This document shows positions 26,357 through 36,024 of a stretch of 58,143 nucleotides of DNA, in pieces (the stretch's first letter is position 1; each line of letters starts with the position of its first letter). The DNA is taken from positions 68,269-126,411 of the forward strand of contig NZ_RYDL01000009.1 in NCBI RefSeq assembly GCF_003968755.1. Reading direction: 5' to 3'. Under the pieces are notes generated by a model. The model was given only the letters and a program-made list of their open reading frames with translations. It was not told the DNA's origin and did no database searches. This stretch comes from Flavobacterium sp. RSP15. GTDB lineage: Bacteria > Bacteroidota > Bacteroidia > Flavobacteriales > Flavobacteriaceae. Made by a program: the position numbers and the translations under genes.

Positions 26357-27334
26357 ATGACAGGACTCGTTTACAAATCTACAGGAAGTTGGTACACCGT
26401 AAAATCCGAACAAGGCGATTTTATAGAATGCCGTATGAAAGGGAAATTCCGAATTAAAGGAATCAAAAGTACCAATCCTATTGCTGTAGGCGATGTAGTG
26501 GATTATGAACTAGAAGAATCATCCGATACTGTTACGGGAACCATTCATAATATTCATGACCGGAAGAATTATATCGTTCGGAAATCAGTGAATTTATCAC
26601 ATCAGATGCATATTATTGCGTCTAATATTGACAGGGTTTTCTTGTTGGTTACCATCAATAATCCGCCAACGACTTTTAATTTCATCGACCGTTTTCTGGT
26701 TACTGCCGAAGCGTATGGAATTGAAACTATACTGGTTTTTAATAAAATAGATACACTAGACGATGCCACGCTGGATGAACAATTGTACATGCAGCATGTG
26801 TATCAGGAAATTGGATATAAATGTTTGCGCGTTTCTTCGACTGAAATGAAAGGAATAGAGGAATTGAAAAAAATGATGATTGGTAAAGTGAGTATGTTCT
26901 CTGGGCATTCTGGTGTGGGGAAATCGACTCTGGTAAATGCGATGGAGCCTTCTTTACATTTAAAAACAAAGACAATTTCTGAAGCAAGCAAGCAAGGGCA
27001 ACACACGACGACTTTTGCCGAAATGTATGATTTGTCTTTTGATGCCAGAATTATCGATACGCCCGGGATCAAAGGTTTTGGAATCGTAGACATGGATGCA
27101 GCAGAAATCAGTGGTTATTTTCCTGAATTTTTTAAGTTGAAAGAGCAATGTAAATTCAATAATTGCTTGCATAAAGATGAGCCGCATTGCGCTATTAAAG
27201 GGGCTTTAGAAAAAGATGAAATCGCTTGGTCCCGTTATAGAAGTTACCTTAAAATTCTCGAAGGTGACGATGAAAATTACCGTACGGATATTCATAATGA
27301 GGATCGAATAATCAGTGACAAAACTAGGGAATAG
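26357..27334 (+). CDS. rsgA: Ribosome small subunit-dependent GTPase A
   Basis: A 325-residue circularly permuted GTPase that assists maturation of the 30S subunit. An OB-fold occupies the first 75 residues. The G4 motif FNKID (about 131-135) comes before the G1 P-loop GHSGVGKST (about 182-190), then DTPGIKGFG (G3), confirming the permutation. The C-terminal zinc site is made by CKFNNCLHKDEPHC. A hairpin terminator follows closely. Confidence 0.95.
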   Translation: MTGLVYKSTGSWYTVKSEQGDFIECRMKGKFRIKGIKSTNPIAVGDVVDYELEESSDTVTGTIHNIHDRKNYIVRKSVNLSHQMHIIASNIDRVFLLVTINNPPTTFNFIDRFLVTAEAYGIETILVFNKIDTLDDATLDEQLYMQHVYQEIGYKCLRVSSTEMKGIEELKKMMIGKVSMFSGHSGVGKSTLVNAMEPSLHLKTKTISEASKQGQHTTTFAEMYDLSFDARIIDTPGIKGFGIVDMDAAEISGYFPEFFKLKEQCKFNNCLHKDEPHCAIKGALEKDEIAWSRYRSYLKILEGDDENYRTDIHNEDRIISDKTRE

Positions 27335-27337
27335 TAG

Positions 27338-27363
27338 AGACGCGATTTATCGCGTCTATTTTA
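27338..27363 (+). terminator. Intrinsic terminator after rsgA
   Basis: AGACGCGAT (27338-27346) pairs with ATCGCGTCT (27349-27357) and is followed by ATTTTA. It sits in the 45-bp gap before dtd, so it may only partly separate the two genes. Confidence 0.65.
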
Positions 27364-27379
27364 CATAGAATATAAAAGA

Positions 27380-27832
27380 ATGAAAATCGTCCTCCAAAGA
27401 GTTTCCCAAGCCTCCGTAACCATCGATACTAAAGTCGTAGCCGATATCCAGAAAGGATTGTTGGTTTTGGTTGGGATTGAAGATTTAGACAATCAAGAAG
27501 ATATCAATTGGTTAGCTTCAAAAACAGTCAATATCCGTATTTTTGGTGATGAAAATGATGTTATGAACTTATCGGTCAAAGATACAGATGGCGATGTTAT
27601 TGTGGTAAGTCAATTTACTTTGCACGCCGCTACTAAAAAAGGCAATCGTCCTTCCTATATCAAAGCTTCAAAACCAGAAATAGCTATTCCATTATACGAG
27701 AATTTTGTGCTTCAGCTGGAGAAAGAATTGGGTAAAAAAGTACAAACTGGCGTTTTTGGTGCAGATATGAAAGTACTTTTGCTGAATGATGGTCCTGTAA
27801 CGATAGTAATTGACAGTAAAAATAGAGAGTAA
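27380..27832 (+). CDS. dtd: D-aminoacyl-tRNA deacylase
   Basis: A 150-residue protein of the DTD family, which removes D-amino acids wrongly attached to tRNA. The signature motifs SQFTLHA (about residues 78-84) and the cis Gly-Pro motif NDGPVTI (about 137-143) are present, and length is normal. It lies 45 bp after rsgA; both serve translation quality. Confidence 0.95.
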   Translation: MKIVLQRVSQASVTIDTKVVADIQKGLLVLVGIEDLDNQEDINWLASKTVNIRIFGDENDVMNLSVKDTDGDVIVVSQFTLHAATKKGNRPSYIKASKPEIAIPLYENFVLQLEKELGKKVQTGVFGADMKVLLLNDGPVTIVIDSKNRE

Positions 27833-27978
27833 AACACTTGTTTATTGTAAGATTTAGTATATTTTTGAAAACCACGAATACTATAAATTTCCAAAATAAA
27901 AATAAAGGTGCTTTCCCAGATAAAAATGGTAAGTGCTGCTAATAGTTGGTTAATTATTCACACTTTTCACACGCCTAA

Positions 27979-29892
27979 ATGAAAATCAAAAACGTACTAA
28001 TAGTTTTTTTTGCAGCGATAGCGTGTTCCTTACAAGCGCAAAAAAAGGAATTTTTCGAGACTGCTATTGCGGATAGCTTAAAAGAAAATGCAAATGCAGT
28101 GGTTCGCTTGAACCAAGTAGATATTCGTATTGAATCCCAAAGAAATATGACTGTAAGCACTAAAAGAATAATTACAGTTTTAAACGAAAAAGGACTTGAT
28201 GTAATAGACGCAGTAGAAAGTTATAACAAAAGGACTACTATTAGAAACATAGAAGCCACTGTATATGATGCTGCAGGAAAAGAAATTAAAAAAATTAAAC
28301 GAAAGGATTTTAGAGATCAAAGTGCAGTTGGTGGCGGTACGCTCTTTTCAGATAATAGATACCTTTATTTAGATTATACACCTGTTCAATATCCTTTTAC
28401 CGTAATTTTTGATAGCGAAATAGAAACGGCTACAACTGCTTTTATTCCGCAATGGTATCCGTTGAACAATTATTTTGTCAGTGTCGAAAAAAGTATTTTG
28501 AATGTAAGTTTTCCCGATAATTTGGGTTTTAAAAAAATGGAATTTAACTTTTCTGATTTCAAAATAAATAAAACAATAGATACAGCAACACAACTTTCAT
28601 ATACTGCAACTCTTATTCTGGCTCAAAAACAAGAAGAGTACAGTCCGGTTATTAATACTGTTTTTCCAAAAGTGATGATGGGTTTAGAGTTGTTTCACCT
28701 AGAAGGGGTAGATGGAAATGCAAAGACATGGAAGGAGTTTGGACAATGGTATTCTGATAAAATTTTATTTGGAACTGCTAATTTGTCAGACGAAACCAAA
28801 GAAAAAGTAAAAGCAATCGTAGGAGAGGAAAAAGACCCAATCAAGAAGGCTAGATTAATATACAATTTTGTGCAACAAAAAGTACGGTATATTAGTATTC
28901 AAGTTGGGATTGGCGGATGGAAACCCATGCTAGCCTCTGATGTAGATCATCTGGGATATGGAGATTGCAAGGCATTAACTAATTATACAAAAGCATTGCT
29001 GGAAGTTGTAAACGTACCATCTTATTATACTATTTTGTATGGTGACAGAAAAAAAATAAACATTCAGTCTGATTTTGTGTCCATGCAAGGGAATCATGTT
29101 ATTTTATCGATTCCAAACGGAGATAATTATACTTGGCTTGAATGTACGAGTCAGGATGATCCTTTTGGGTACCAAGGAACTTTTACAGACGATAGAGAAG
29201 TATTGGTTATAAAGCCTGAGGGTGGCGAAATCGTTAGAACAAAAGTTTATGACGATAACGGAAATACACAAATTAGTAAAGGAACATATAGTTTATCGGC
29301 AAATGGAGATTTTTCCGGTAAAATAACTATTGTTTCACAAGGGTCACAGTACAGTCAAAAAGCAGCTATCGAAAACAGACAACCAACGGAAAAAGAAGCG
29401 CATTATAAAGAATATTGGGATAATATTAATAATTTGAAAATTGATAAAATATCATTTACTAACGATAAGGAAAAGGTCACATTTACTGAAAATGTTGAAA
29501 TTAGTACCATTAATTATGGAAGTATTTCGGGAAATAAGATAATGTTCGTGGTCAATGGGTATAACCAAATTAGAGGAACTATAAAACGAATCCGAAACCG
29601 GAAGAACCCATTTGAAATTCAGAGAGGATATGTTGATGGAGATGAAATTGAGATTAGTTTGCCTGTAGGGTTTTCTATTGAATTTCTGCCGAGTAATTTT
29701 GAATTGAAAACGAAGTTTGGAGAATACAAAACTGAAATTATCAAAAAAGACGCTACAAGTATAGTGTATAAGCGTACCATGGTCTTGAAAAAAGGGTTAT
29801 ACACTAACAAAGAGTACGATGAATACCGCCTTTTTATAGAACAAATTTCAAAAAGTGATAATGCCAAAATTATTTTAACCAAAAATCAATAA
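27979..29892 (+). CDS. DUF3857 / transglutaminase-like exported protein
   Basis: A 637-residue protein with a signal peptide (MKIKNVLIVFFAAIACSLQAQ). The N-terminal half is a DUF3857 domain, the middle a transglutaminase-like core, and the last 120 residues a beta-rich DUF3858-like domain. The core retains the cysteine in GYGDCKALTNYTKALL (about residues 332-347) and the histidine in GNHVILSI. A Glu is found in the WLECTSQ position where Asp is usual. Members are periplasmic or surface proteins of unknown role. It is the first of three tandem paralogues. Confidence 0.85.
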   Translation: MKIKNVLIVFFAAIACSLQAQKKEFFETAIADSLKENANAVVRLNQVDIRIESQRNMTVSTKRIITVLNEKGLDVIDAVESYNKRTTIRNIEATVYDAAGKEIKKIKRKDFRDQSAVGGGTLFSDNRYLYLDYTPVQYPFTVIFDSEIETATTAFIPQWYPLNNYFVSVEKSILNVSFPDNLGFKKMEFNFSDFKINKTIDTATQLSYTATLILAQKQEEYSPVINTVFPKVMMGLELFHLEGVDGNAKTWKEFGQWYSDKILFGTANLSDETKEKVKAIVGEEKDPIKKARLIYNFVQQKVRYISIQVGIGGWKPMLASDVDHLGYGDCKALTNYTKALLEVVNVPSYYTILYGDRKKINIQSDFVSMQGNHVILSIPNGDNYTWLECTSQDDPFGYQGTFTDDREVLVIKPEGGEIVRTKVYDDNGNTQISKGTYSLSANGDFSGKITIVSQGSQYSQKAAIENRQPTEKEAHYKEYWDNINNLKIDKISFTNDKEKVTFTENVEISTINYGSISGNKIMFVVNGYNQIRGTIKRIRNRKNPFEIQRGYVDGDEIEISLPVGFSIEFLPSNFELKTKFGEYKTEIIKKDATSIVYKRTMVLKKGLYTNKEYDEYRLFIEQISKSDNAKIILTKNQ

Positions 29893-29896
29893 AATC

Positions 29897-31912
29897 ATGA
29901 AATGTAACCAACTCTTCATTATTCTTTTTTTTACTTTAATTTTTTTTAAAGGCAATGCACAAGAATTTAAATTAGGAAAAGTTTCAGTTGCGGAACTGCA
30001 GCAAGAAAATCATCCTACAGATGCTGCTGCCGTTGCAGCTATTCTTTTCGAAAAGGGAGTGATTGATTTTGAATACAATCAAAATGAAGGTTTTATTATG
30101 ACTACAGAAGTCACCACCCGAATTAAAATTTATAAAAAAGAAGGATACGATTGGGCAAATAAAGCAGTTCGATATTATAATGGCACAAATGCAAAAGAAT
30201 CGGTGTTCTTCTCAGATGCCATTACTTACAATCTGATAAATGGCAAGATTGAGAAGACAAAGCTAAAAAGTGATGGTGAATTTGATGAAAAAGTTAATAA
30301 ATATTGGGGACAAAAAAAAATTACGATGCCCAATGTAAAAGTAGGGTCTGTTGTTGAACTTAAGTATAGAATCCGTTCCTCTCGTTATAGTGAATTAACA
30401 GAATGGAATTTTCAATCGAGTATTCCTGTAAATTATTCTGAATTCAAAACATTTATACCGGAGTATTTTGTATATAATCCAAACATAAAAGGCTTTATTC
30501 AGCTGAGTATAACCAAAGAGAATAACGGCAAATCATTGAATTATTTGTATCGAGCAACTGCCAAAGCCGGCGAGAGTATGGTTTCTTCATCCTCGCAAGA
30601 GAAGTTAGAATTTTTAGAAACTCGAACAGTTTATCTTGCAGAAAATCTTCCGGCAATGAAAGAGGAAGCGTATGTGAATACTATAGCAAATTATACGACT
30701 AGCGTTTCCCATGAACTTTCTGTCGTGAAATTCCCCAATCAGCCCTATCGGACACTATCAACCGATTGGCAGTCCGTTACCAAAACCATTTATGATTATG
30801 AAGATTTTGGCCCTGAATTGAACAAAACAGGTTATTTTGAGGAAGATTTAAAACCTTTACTGTTGGGGACTACGACATCAGAGGAGAAAATAGCAACCGT
30901 TTTTAGCTTTGTAAAAAACGCCGTCAAATGGAACGATTACTATGGGTATTCCTGTAATGACGGAGTAAAAAAAGCTTACAAAGACAAAACGGGTAATGTT
31001 GCCGAAATTAACTTGATGCTTACTGCTATGTTGCGGTATGCCGGAATAACTGCGAATCCCGTTCTTGTTAGTACGCGCTCAAACGGAATTGCACTGTTTC
31101 CTAATAGAACCGCTTTTAATTATGTTATTGCTGCAGTTGAAACTCCTAATGGATTGGTGTTGCTAGATGCCACGGATCGATTTTCGGTACCTAATGTTTT
31201 GCCTTTGAGGGTTTTGAATTGGGAGGGAAGATTGATTCGTAAAGACGGGACATCTGTGGAAGTAGATTTGATGCCCAAAGTTCCTTCTAATGATATTGTA
31301 ATGATGAACTATACTATTGATACTAATGGACAGGTTTCAGGTAAGTTGAAACGACAAAGAACGGACTATAATGCGATTGTTTTCAGGAGAAATGTCAATG
31401 ATGTGAAAGAAGAGGCTTACCTTGAAAAGGTAGAAAATGATAACAACAAAATAGAAATAAGTGACTACTCAAGAACAAATGAAAAGGATGTAAAGCTGCC
31501 TATTGTAGAGAATTTTTCGTTTTCAGGGTCAAATTTTAGTGAACTCATTGGCGGCGCTATTTACATAAATCCAATGTTATTTTTTGCTGTAGCCGAAAAT
31601 CCTTTTAAACAAGAAAACAGGGCTTATCCTGTAGATTACGGATTTCCTTTTATGGATAAATACAGTATAAGCATACAAATTCCGGAAGGCTATAAAGTGG
31701 AGACAATGCCTACTTCGATACAGTTAAATATGTTGGAGAATTTGGGAAGTTTTAAATTCATGATAAACAGAACGGGGAATTTGATTCAGTTAGTAATAAC
31801 GCATCAAATTAACAGCCCAATTATTGTAACAGATGATTACCTGATGTTAAAAGAGTTTTATCAAAAAATGATTGAGAAGCAAAATGAAAAAATAGTGCTA
31901 AGAAAAGTATAA
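29897..31912 (+). CDS. DUF3857 / transglutaminase-like exported protein, catalytic cysteine lost
   Basis: A 671-residue paralogue, 4 bp after the previous gene, with a signal peptide (MKCNQLFIILFFTLIFFKGNAQ). Domain order is the same. In the core, the usual GDCK motif reads GNVAEINLMLTAMLRYAGI, so the nucleophilic cysteine is absent. The usual FNHV is FNYVIAAV, so the histidine is lost too. The Asp in LLDATDRF is retained. It is therefore predicted to bind rather than cleave or cross-link its target. The C-terminus IEKQNEKIVLRKV is nearly the same as in the broken third copy. Confidence 0.85.
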   Translation: MKCNQLFIILFFTLIFFKGNAQEFKLGKVSVAELQQENHPTDAAAVAAILFEKGVIDFEYNQNEGFIMTTEVTTRIKIYKKEGYDWANKAVRYYNGTNAKESVFFSDAITYNLINGKIEKTKLKSDGEFDEKVNKYWGQKKITMPNVKVGSVVELKYRIRSSRYSELTEWNFQSSIPVNYSEFKTFIPEYFVYNPNIKGFIQLSITKENNGKSLNYLYRATAKAGESMVSSSSQEKLEFLETRTVYLAENLPAMKEEAYVNTIANYTTSVSHELSVVKFPNQPYRTLSTDWQSVTKTIYDYEDFGPELNKTGYFEEDLKPLLLGTTTSEEKIATVFSFVKNAVKWNDYYGYSCNDGVKKAYKDKTGNVAEINLMLTAMLRYAGITANPVLVSTRSNGIALFPNRTAFNYVIAAVETPNGLVLLDATDRFSVPNVLPLRVLNWEGRLIRKDGTSVEVDLMPKVPSNDIVMMNYTIDTNGQVSGKLKRQRTDYNAIVFRRNVNDVKEEAYLEKVENDNNKIEISDYSRTNEKDVKLPIVENFSFSGSNFSELIGGAIYINPMLFFAVAENPFKQENRAYPVDYGFPFMDKYSISIQIPEGYKVETMPTSIQLNMLENLGSFKFMINRTGNLIQLVITHQINSPIIVTDDYLMLKEFYQKMIEKQNEKIVLRKV

Positions 31913-31916
31913 GCAA

Positions 31917-32794
31917 ATGAAAATCATCAAAGTTGTACTTGCAGTATTCCTAGTTATGGTTATATCTGAAATGAAAGCTCAGGATTTTGAAATCGGAAAA
32001 GTATCAATCAAAGAGCTTTCAGAAAACTTTCATCCCCAAGATACTACTGCTACCGCTACCATTTTGACTAAAAAGGCAAGGACTTTTTATAGTTATAATT
32101 TAAAAAATGGGTTTACGGTAAATCATGAATATTGGTATCGCATCAAAATATATAAGAAAGAAGGCTTGGGTTGGGCAAATTTTCAAGTGCCTTATTATGT
32201 AGGATATGAAGATTTGAATAATGAATCTGTAAAACTTTCTAATGCCGTAACTTATAATCTGGAGAATGGTACTGTAGTAAAAACGAAGCTCAATAATGAA
32301 GGCAGTTTCAAGGAAAATGTAAACGAATATTGGAGCCAAGCCACGATAGCTATGCCAAATGTAAAAGTAGGGTCGGTCATAGAGTTTAAATATATACTGA
32401 AATCTGAAAACATTGTGAAATTATTGGGGGGCAAATGTTTATTGATCCACTGCTGTTTTTTACAGTAAAGAAAAATCCATTTGTTCAGGAGAAAAGGGAA
32501 ATGCCTATTTATTTTGGGTATCCAAAACAGGAAAAATACATTATAAACCTAGAAATTCCTGAGGGATATATGGTAGATTCCTTCCCCAAAGTGATGAAGA
32601 TAATCTCTGAAGATAAGGTACTCTCATTTGGTATTAACACTCAGGCAGATGGAAATAAAATTCAAATTAGTATTACAAAGGAAATAAATGCAGCAATTTT
32701 GTCAGTAGATTATTATGATGATTTAAAAAGTTTTTTTCAAAAAATTATTGATAAACAAAACGAGAAAATTGTACTTAAAAAACTAAAAAAATGA
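31917..32794 (+). pseudogene. Third DUF3857 paralogue with internal deletion and frameshift
   Basis: The first 170 or so codons (signal peptide MKIIKVVLAVFLVMVISEMKAQ, then the DUF3857 start) align with the paralogue at 29897. At about 32425 the reading jumps: the frame ends at 32468, while frame +3 continues MFIDPLLFFTVKKNPF (from 32435) and ends IDKQNEKIVLKKLKK. This is the C-terminal part of the paralogue; roughly 380 codons, including the whole transglutaminase core, are missing. The stop (TGA 32792-32794) overlaps the start of the next gene. Two fragments could still be translated. Confidence 0.88.
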
Positions 32795-33117
32795 ACCTAA
32801 AAAATTCCCAACTCGACGTAGATACTTGGATCAAAGAACACGGCGTTCGTTACTTTAACGAATTGACCAATATGGCGCAGCTTACCGAAGAAGTAGGGGA
32901 AGTGGCCCGAATCATCGCCCGTCGTTACGGCGAACAATCCGAAAAAGAAAGCGATAAAGACAAAGACCTTGGCGAGGAATTAGCCGATGTAGTTTTTGTG
33001 GTATTGTGTTTAGCCAACCAAACCGGAATTGATTTACAAGCCGCTTTTGATAAAAAAATGGATCTAAAATCCATTCGAGACAAAGACCGTCACAAAAACA
33101 ATGAAAAACTCAAATAA
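32791..33117 (+). CDS. MazG-like nucleotide pyrophosphohydrolase
   Basis: A 108-residue all-helical NTP pyrophosphohydrolase. The metal-binding motif EEVGE (about residues 30-34) and the downstream EELADVVF (about 62-69) form the EExxE...ExxD pattern of the MazG superfamily. It likely hydrolyses non-canonical or excess nucleotides. Its ATG overlaps the stop of the DUF3857 pseudogene, so it is translated as part of that unit. Confidence 0.88.
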   Translation: MNLKNSQLDVDTWIKEHGVRYFNELTNMAQLTEEVGEVARIIARRYGEQSEKESDKDKDLGEELADVVFVVLCLANQTGIDLQAAFDKKMDLKSIRDKDRHKNNEKLK

Positions 33118-33237
33118 TTTGTGAAGTATAAATTATGAATTATAAATGCGGAGTGGTAAATTGCGACTCAAAAATTATTTGAGTTAAAAATGAAAGTATA
33201 ATTCATATCTCATAACTCACAACCCATAATTACAAAA

Positions 33238-34455
33238 ATGAATTTACTGTTACAAACTTCCCAATCCAATTTACAAGCTCAAATTGCAGTTACTGGCTCA
33301 AAAAGCGAAACAAACCGCTTGTTATTGTTACAGGCCTTATTCCCAAACATTACTTTGGCAAATACTTCGAACTCTGATGATAGTGAAGTCATGCAAAAAG
33401 CATTGCTAGGAAACGAGGAAATAGTTGATATTCATCATGCAGGAACAGCCATGCGTTTCCTGACCGCTTATTTTGCTGTGAACGAAAGCCGCGAAGTAGT
33501 TTTGACTGGTTCTCAAAGAATGACGGAGCGCCCGATAAAAGTTTTGGTGGAAGCCTTGGAACAATTAGGTGCGAAAATAACGTACGAGAAAGAACCAGGA
33601 TATCCGCCCATTCGTATCAAAGGACAAAAAATAACAGCTTCTAAAGTGAACATTCCTGCCAATGTGAGCAGTCAATACATATCGGCCTTATTATTAGTGG
33701 CGCCAAAACTGGAAAACGGTATTGAAATCACTTTGGTTGGTGAAATCACTTCAGTTCCTTATATCAAAATGACCCTGGCTTTGTTGAATGATTTGGACAT
33801 TAAAACCAGTTTTGAAGGGAATGTAATTACTATTTATCCAAAACAAGCAGTAGCATCAAAAGTAATGACTGTTGAATCCGATTGGAGTTCGGCTTCTTAC
33901 TTTTTTAGTTTGGTTGCTTTGGCTGAAAATGCTACTGTTTCATTGACCAGTTATACAGAAACCAGTTTACAAGGCGATTCGGCTTTGGTAGAAATCTATA
34001 AGCTAATGGGAGTTGAAACGCATTTTGAAGGAAATAAAATGACGCTTACCAAACAAGGGAATTTTATTCCTCAAACTCTAAATCTTGAACTAAATAATAC
34101 GCCGGATATTGCCCAAACCATTGTTGTTACCTGCCTTGGATTAGGAATTGGTTGCCATCTAACAGGCTTACATACCTTGAAAATTAAAGAAACAGACCGA
34201 CTGGAAGCACTACGAATTGAGCTAACAAAACTCGGAGCGAGCATATCCGTTACCAATGATAGCTTGACGCTTTTGACTTCAAGTGAAATCAATCACAACA
34301 TTAAAATTGCAACCTACAACGACCACAGAATGGCAATGGCATTTGCACCATTAGCGTTGAAAGTACCCATAATCATCGAAAATGCCGAAGTCGTTTCAAA
34401 ATCATATCCGGATTTTTGGGAAGATTTAAAAAGTTTAGGTTTCGAAATTTCGTAA
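33238..34455 (+). CDS. aroA: 3-phosphoshikimate 1-carboxyvinyltransferase (EPSP synthase)
   Basis: A 405-residue enzyme of the shikimate pathway that joins PEP and shikimate-3-phosphate. Conserved blocks are GSKSETNR (about residues 20-27), HHAGTAMRFLTAYFA (about 62-76), TGSQRMTERPI (85-95), NDHRMAMAFAP near the end and KSYPDFWEDL. In this window it is separate from the aromatic operon at 19912. Confidence 0.94.
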   Translation: MNLLLQTSQSNLQAQIAVTGSKSETNRLLLLQALFPNITLANTSNSDDSEVMQKALLGNEEIVDIHHAGTAMRFLTAYFAVNESREVVLTGSQRMTERPIKVLVEALEQLGAKITYEKEPGYPPIRIKGQKITASKVNIPANVSSQYISALLLVAPKLENGIEITLVGEITSVPYIKMTLALLNDLDIKTSFEGNVITIYPKQAVASKVMTVESDWSSASYFFSLVALAENATVSLTSYTETSLQGDSALVEIYKLMGVETHFEGNKMTLTKQGNFIPQTLNLELNNTPDIAQTIVVTCLGLGIGCHLTGLHTLKIKETDRLEALRIELTKLGASISVTNDSLTLLTSSEINHNIKIATYNDHRMAMAFAPLALKVPIIIENAEVVSKSYPDFWEDLKSLGFEIS

Positions 34456-34479
34456 AAAAACCTCAATTCATTGGGCGAA

Positions 34480-34620
34480 AAGATGTTTCCCTTTTCCCTC
34501 TCCTTTGGAGAGGGCTGGTGTGAGGAAAAATAAATTGCAAAACACTTGACAACGCCTATCTCACAATCGTATATTTGCACACTCGAATTAAGATTGTCAT
34601 CCTGAGCGCAGACGAAGGAC
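34480..34620. repeat. Two dispersed repeats in the queA upstream region
   Basis: Near 34487-34527 is a copy of the CTCCCC/GGGGAG family (CCCTCTCCTTTGGAGAGGG). At 34595-34620 is the common dispersed word GTCATCCTGAGCGCAGACGAAGG. The promoter 34546-34577 lies between them, so the second repeat is in the queA 5' UTR. Confidence 0.55.
34546..34577 (+). promoter_or_regulatory. queA promoter
   Basis: TTG (34546-34548) and TATATTTG (34570-34577) are separated by 21 bp and followed by C, an excellent Bacteroidetes promoter. The leader to queA is about 70 nt. Confidence 0.65.
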
Positions 34621-34654
34621 ATAACTCATAATTCATAACTTATAACTTTTTAAG

Positions 34655-35704
34655 ATGAAACTATCACATTTTCAATTCGATTTGCCAAAAGAACTTCTTG
34701 CTGAATATCCAGCTGAAAACAGAGACGAAGCACGTCTAATGGTTATAGATCGTAAGAAAGGGACTATAGAGCATAAAATGTTCAAAGATGTTATTGATTA
34801 TTTTGACGAAGGCGATGTTTTAATTCTCAATAATACTAAAGTTTTTCCGGCACGTTTGTATGGTAACAAGGAAAAAACAGGCGCAAGAATCGAAGTTTTT
34901 TTACTTAGAGAATTAAATGCAGAGCAAAGACTTTGGGACGTTTTAGTAGATCCGGCCCGAAAAATCAGAATTGGTAACAAATTGTATTTTGGAGATGATG
35001 ATTCATTAGTCGCTGAGGTGATAGATAATACTACGTCTCGTGGAAGAACATTGCGTTTTCTTTACGACGGTTCTTATGAAGAATTCAGAAATAAATTAAC
35101 GGAACTTGGAGAAACTCCAATCCCAAAATACATTTCTAGAGACGTAACTCCGGAAGATGCGGAACGTTACCAAACTATTTATGCCAAAGAAGAAGGATCT
35201 GTTGCAGCGCCAACTGCAGGATTGCATTTCTCTAAACATTTAATGAAAAAACTGGAAATCAAAGGAATCAAATTTGCCGAAGTAACCCTTCACGTAGGTT
35301 TGGGAACTTTTAATCCGGTTGAGGTTGAGGATTTATCAAAACACAAAATGGATTCCGAGGAATTAAAAATCACTCAAGAAGCATGTGATATTGTAAATAA
35401 CGCAAAAGTTCATAAAAAAAGAATCTGTACCGTAGGAACAACATCTATGCGTGCCGTAGAAAGTTCAGTTTCGTCACATAATACACTGAATCCTTTTGAC
35501 GGATGGACAAATAAATTTGTGTTTCCACCTCATGAATTTACGATTCCCACCTGTATGATTACTAATTTTCACACGCCAAAATCAACTTTATTAATGATGG
35601 TTTCCGCTTTTTGTGGCCACGATTTAATGAAAAAAGCATACGCAGAAGCAATCGAAAAAGAATACAAATTCTATTCTTACGGTGATGCAATGATGATCAT
35701 CTAA
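34655..35704 (+). CDS. queA: S-adenosylmethionine:tRNA ribosyltransferase-isomerase
   Basis: A 349-residue enzyme of queuosine synthesis that adds the ribosyl part of SAM to preQ1 in tRNA. The N-terminus [15 protein letters not shown], and the blocks [13 protein letters not shown] (about residues 186-198), [12 protein letters not shown] (about 211-222) and the C-terminal [10 protein letters not shown] are family hallmarks. A second queuosine gene, queE, is at 52619. A terminator follows. Confidence 0.95.
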   Translation: MKLSHFQFDLPKELLAEYPAENRDEARLMVIDRKKGTIEHKMFKDVIDYFDEGDVLILNNTKVFPARLYGNKEKTGARIEVFLLRELNAEQRLWDVLVDPARKIRIGNKLYFGDDDSLVAEVIDNTTSRGRTLRFLYDGSYEEFRNKLTELGETPIPKYISRDVTPEDAERYQTIYAKEEGSVAAPTAGLHFSKHLMKKLEIKGIKFAEVTLHVGLGTFNPVEVEDLSKHKMDSEELKITQEACDIVNNAKVHKKRICTVGTTSMRAVESSVSSHNTLNPFDGWTNKFVFPPHEFTIPTCMITNFHTPKSTLLMMVSAFCGHDLMKKAYAEAIEKEYKFYSYGDAMMII

Positions 35705-35730
35705 TCTGAATTCATTTCAGTCTAAATAAC

Positions 35731-35760
35731 AAAATCTCGTCAGCAATGGCGAGATTTTTT
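35731..35760 (+). terminator. Intrinsic terminator after queA
   Basis: AAATCTCG (35732-35739) pairs with CGAGATTT (35750-35757), followed by more T. Confidence 0.8.
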
Positions 35761-35790
35761 GGTTTATTCCGAGCACAGTTTTATAAGAGT

Positions 35791-35870
35791 GTGCCCCAAG
35801 GGTCGCGCTGTACGCTGTATCTTTATTTTCTTAAAGAAAGAAAATAAAGGATGCCGCTTCCATCCCTCAC
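35791..35870 (-). repeat. Dispersed flavobacterial palindromic repeat, reverse orientation
   Basis: On the minus strand it reads GGGATGGAAGCGGCATCC, a hairpin (TTTATTTTC...GAAAATAAA), then AAGATACAGCGTACAGCGCGACC. It has the same layout as copies at 11424, 22002 and 53347. A plus-strand open frame of 61 codons here is not a gene. Confidence 0.7.
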
Positions 35871-35972
35871 ACAAAACGTTTGGAATATGTGAGGACTTTT
35901 TGTGTAAAAAGAAATTTAAAACGGCATCTCAATTTTGTGTCTGAATAAATTTGTTACAGCTATTTTTTTGTC

Positions 35973-36022
35973 AAGTCGAGCGCAGTCGAGATACCGCGTT
36001 GAGTTTTGACTGCGCTCGACTT
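35973..36022. repeat. 15-bp perfect inverted repeat
   Basis: AAGTCGAGCGCAGTC (35973-35987) is repeated inverted at 36008-36022 across a 20-bp loop. It is a dispersed hairpin type seen in Bacteroidetes intergenic DNA. Confidence 0.7.
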
Positions 36023-36024
36023 AA

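Noticed and set aside
35759..35944. Plus-strand open frame of 61 codons
   Set aside because: It lies in the dispersed palindromic repeat and terminator tail after queA; composition is repeat-derived.
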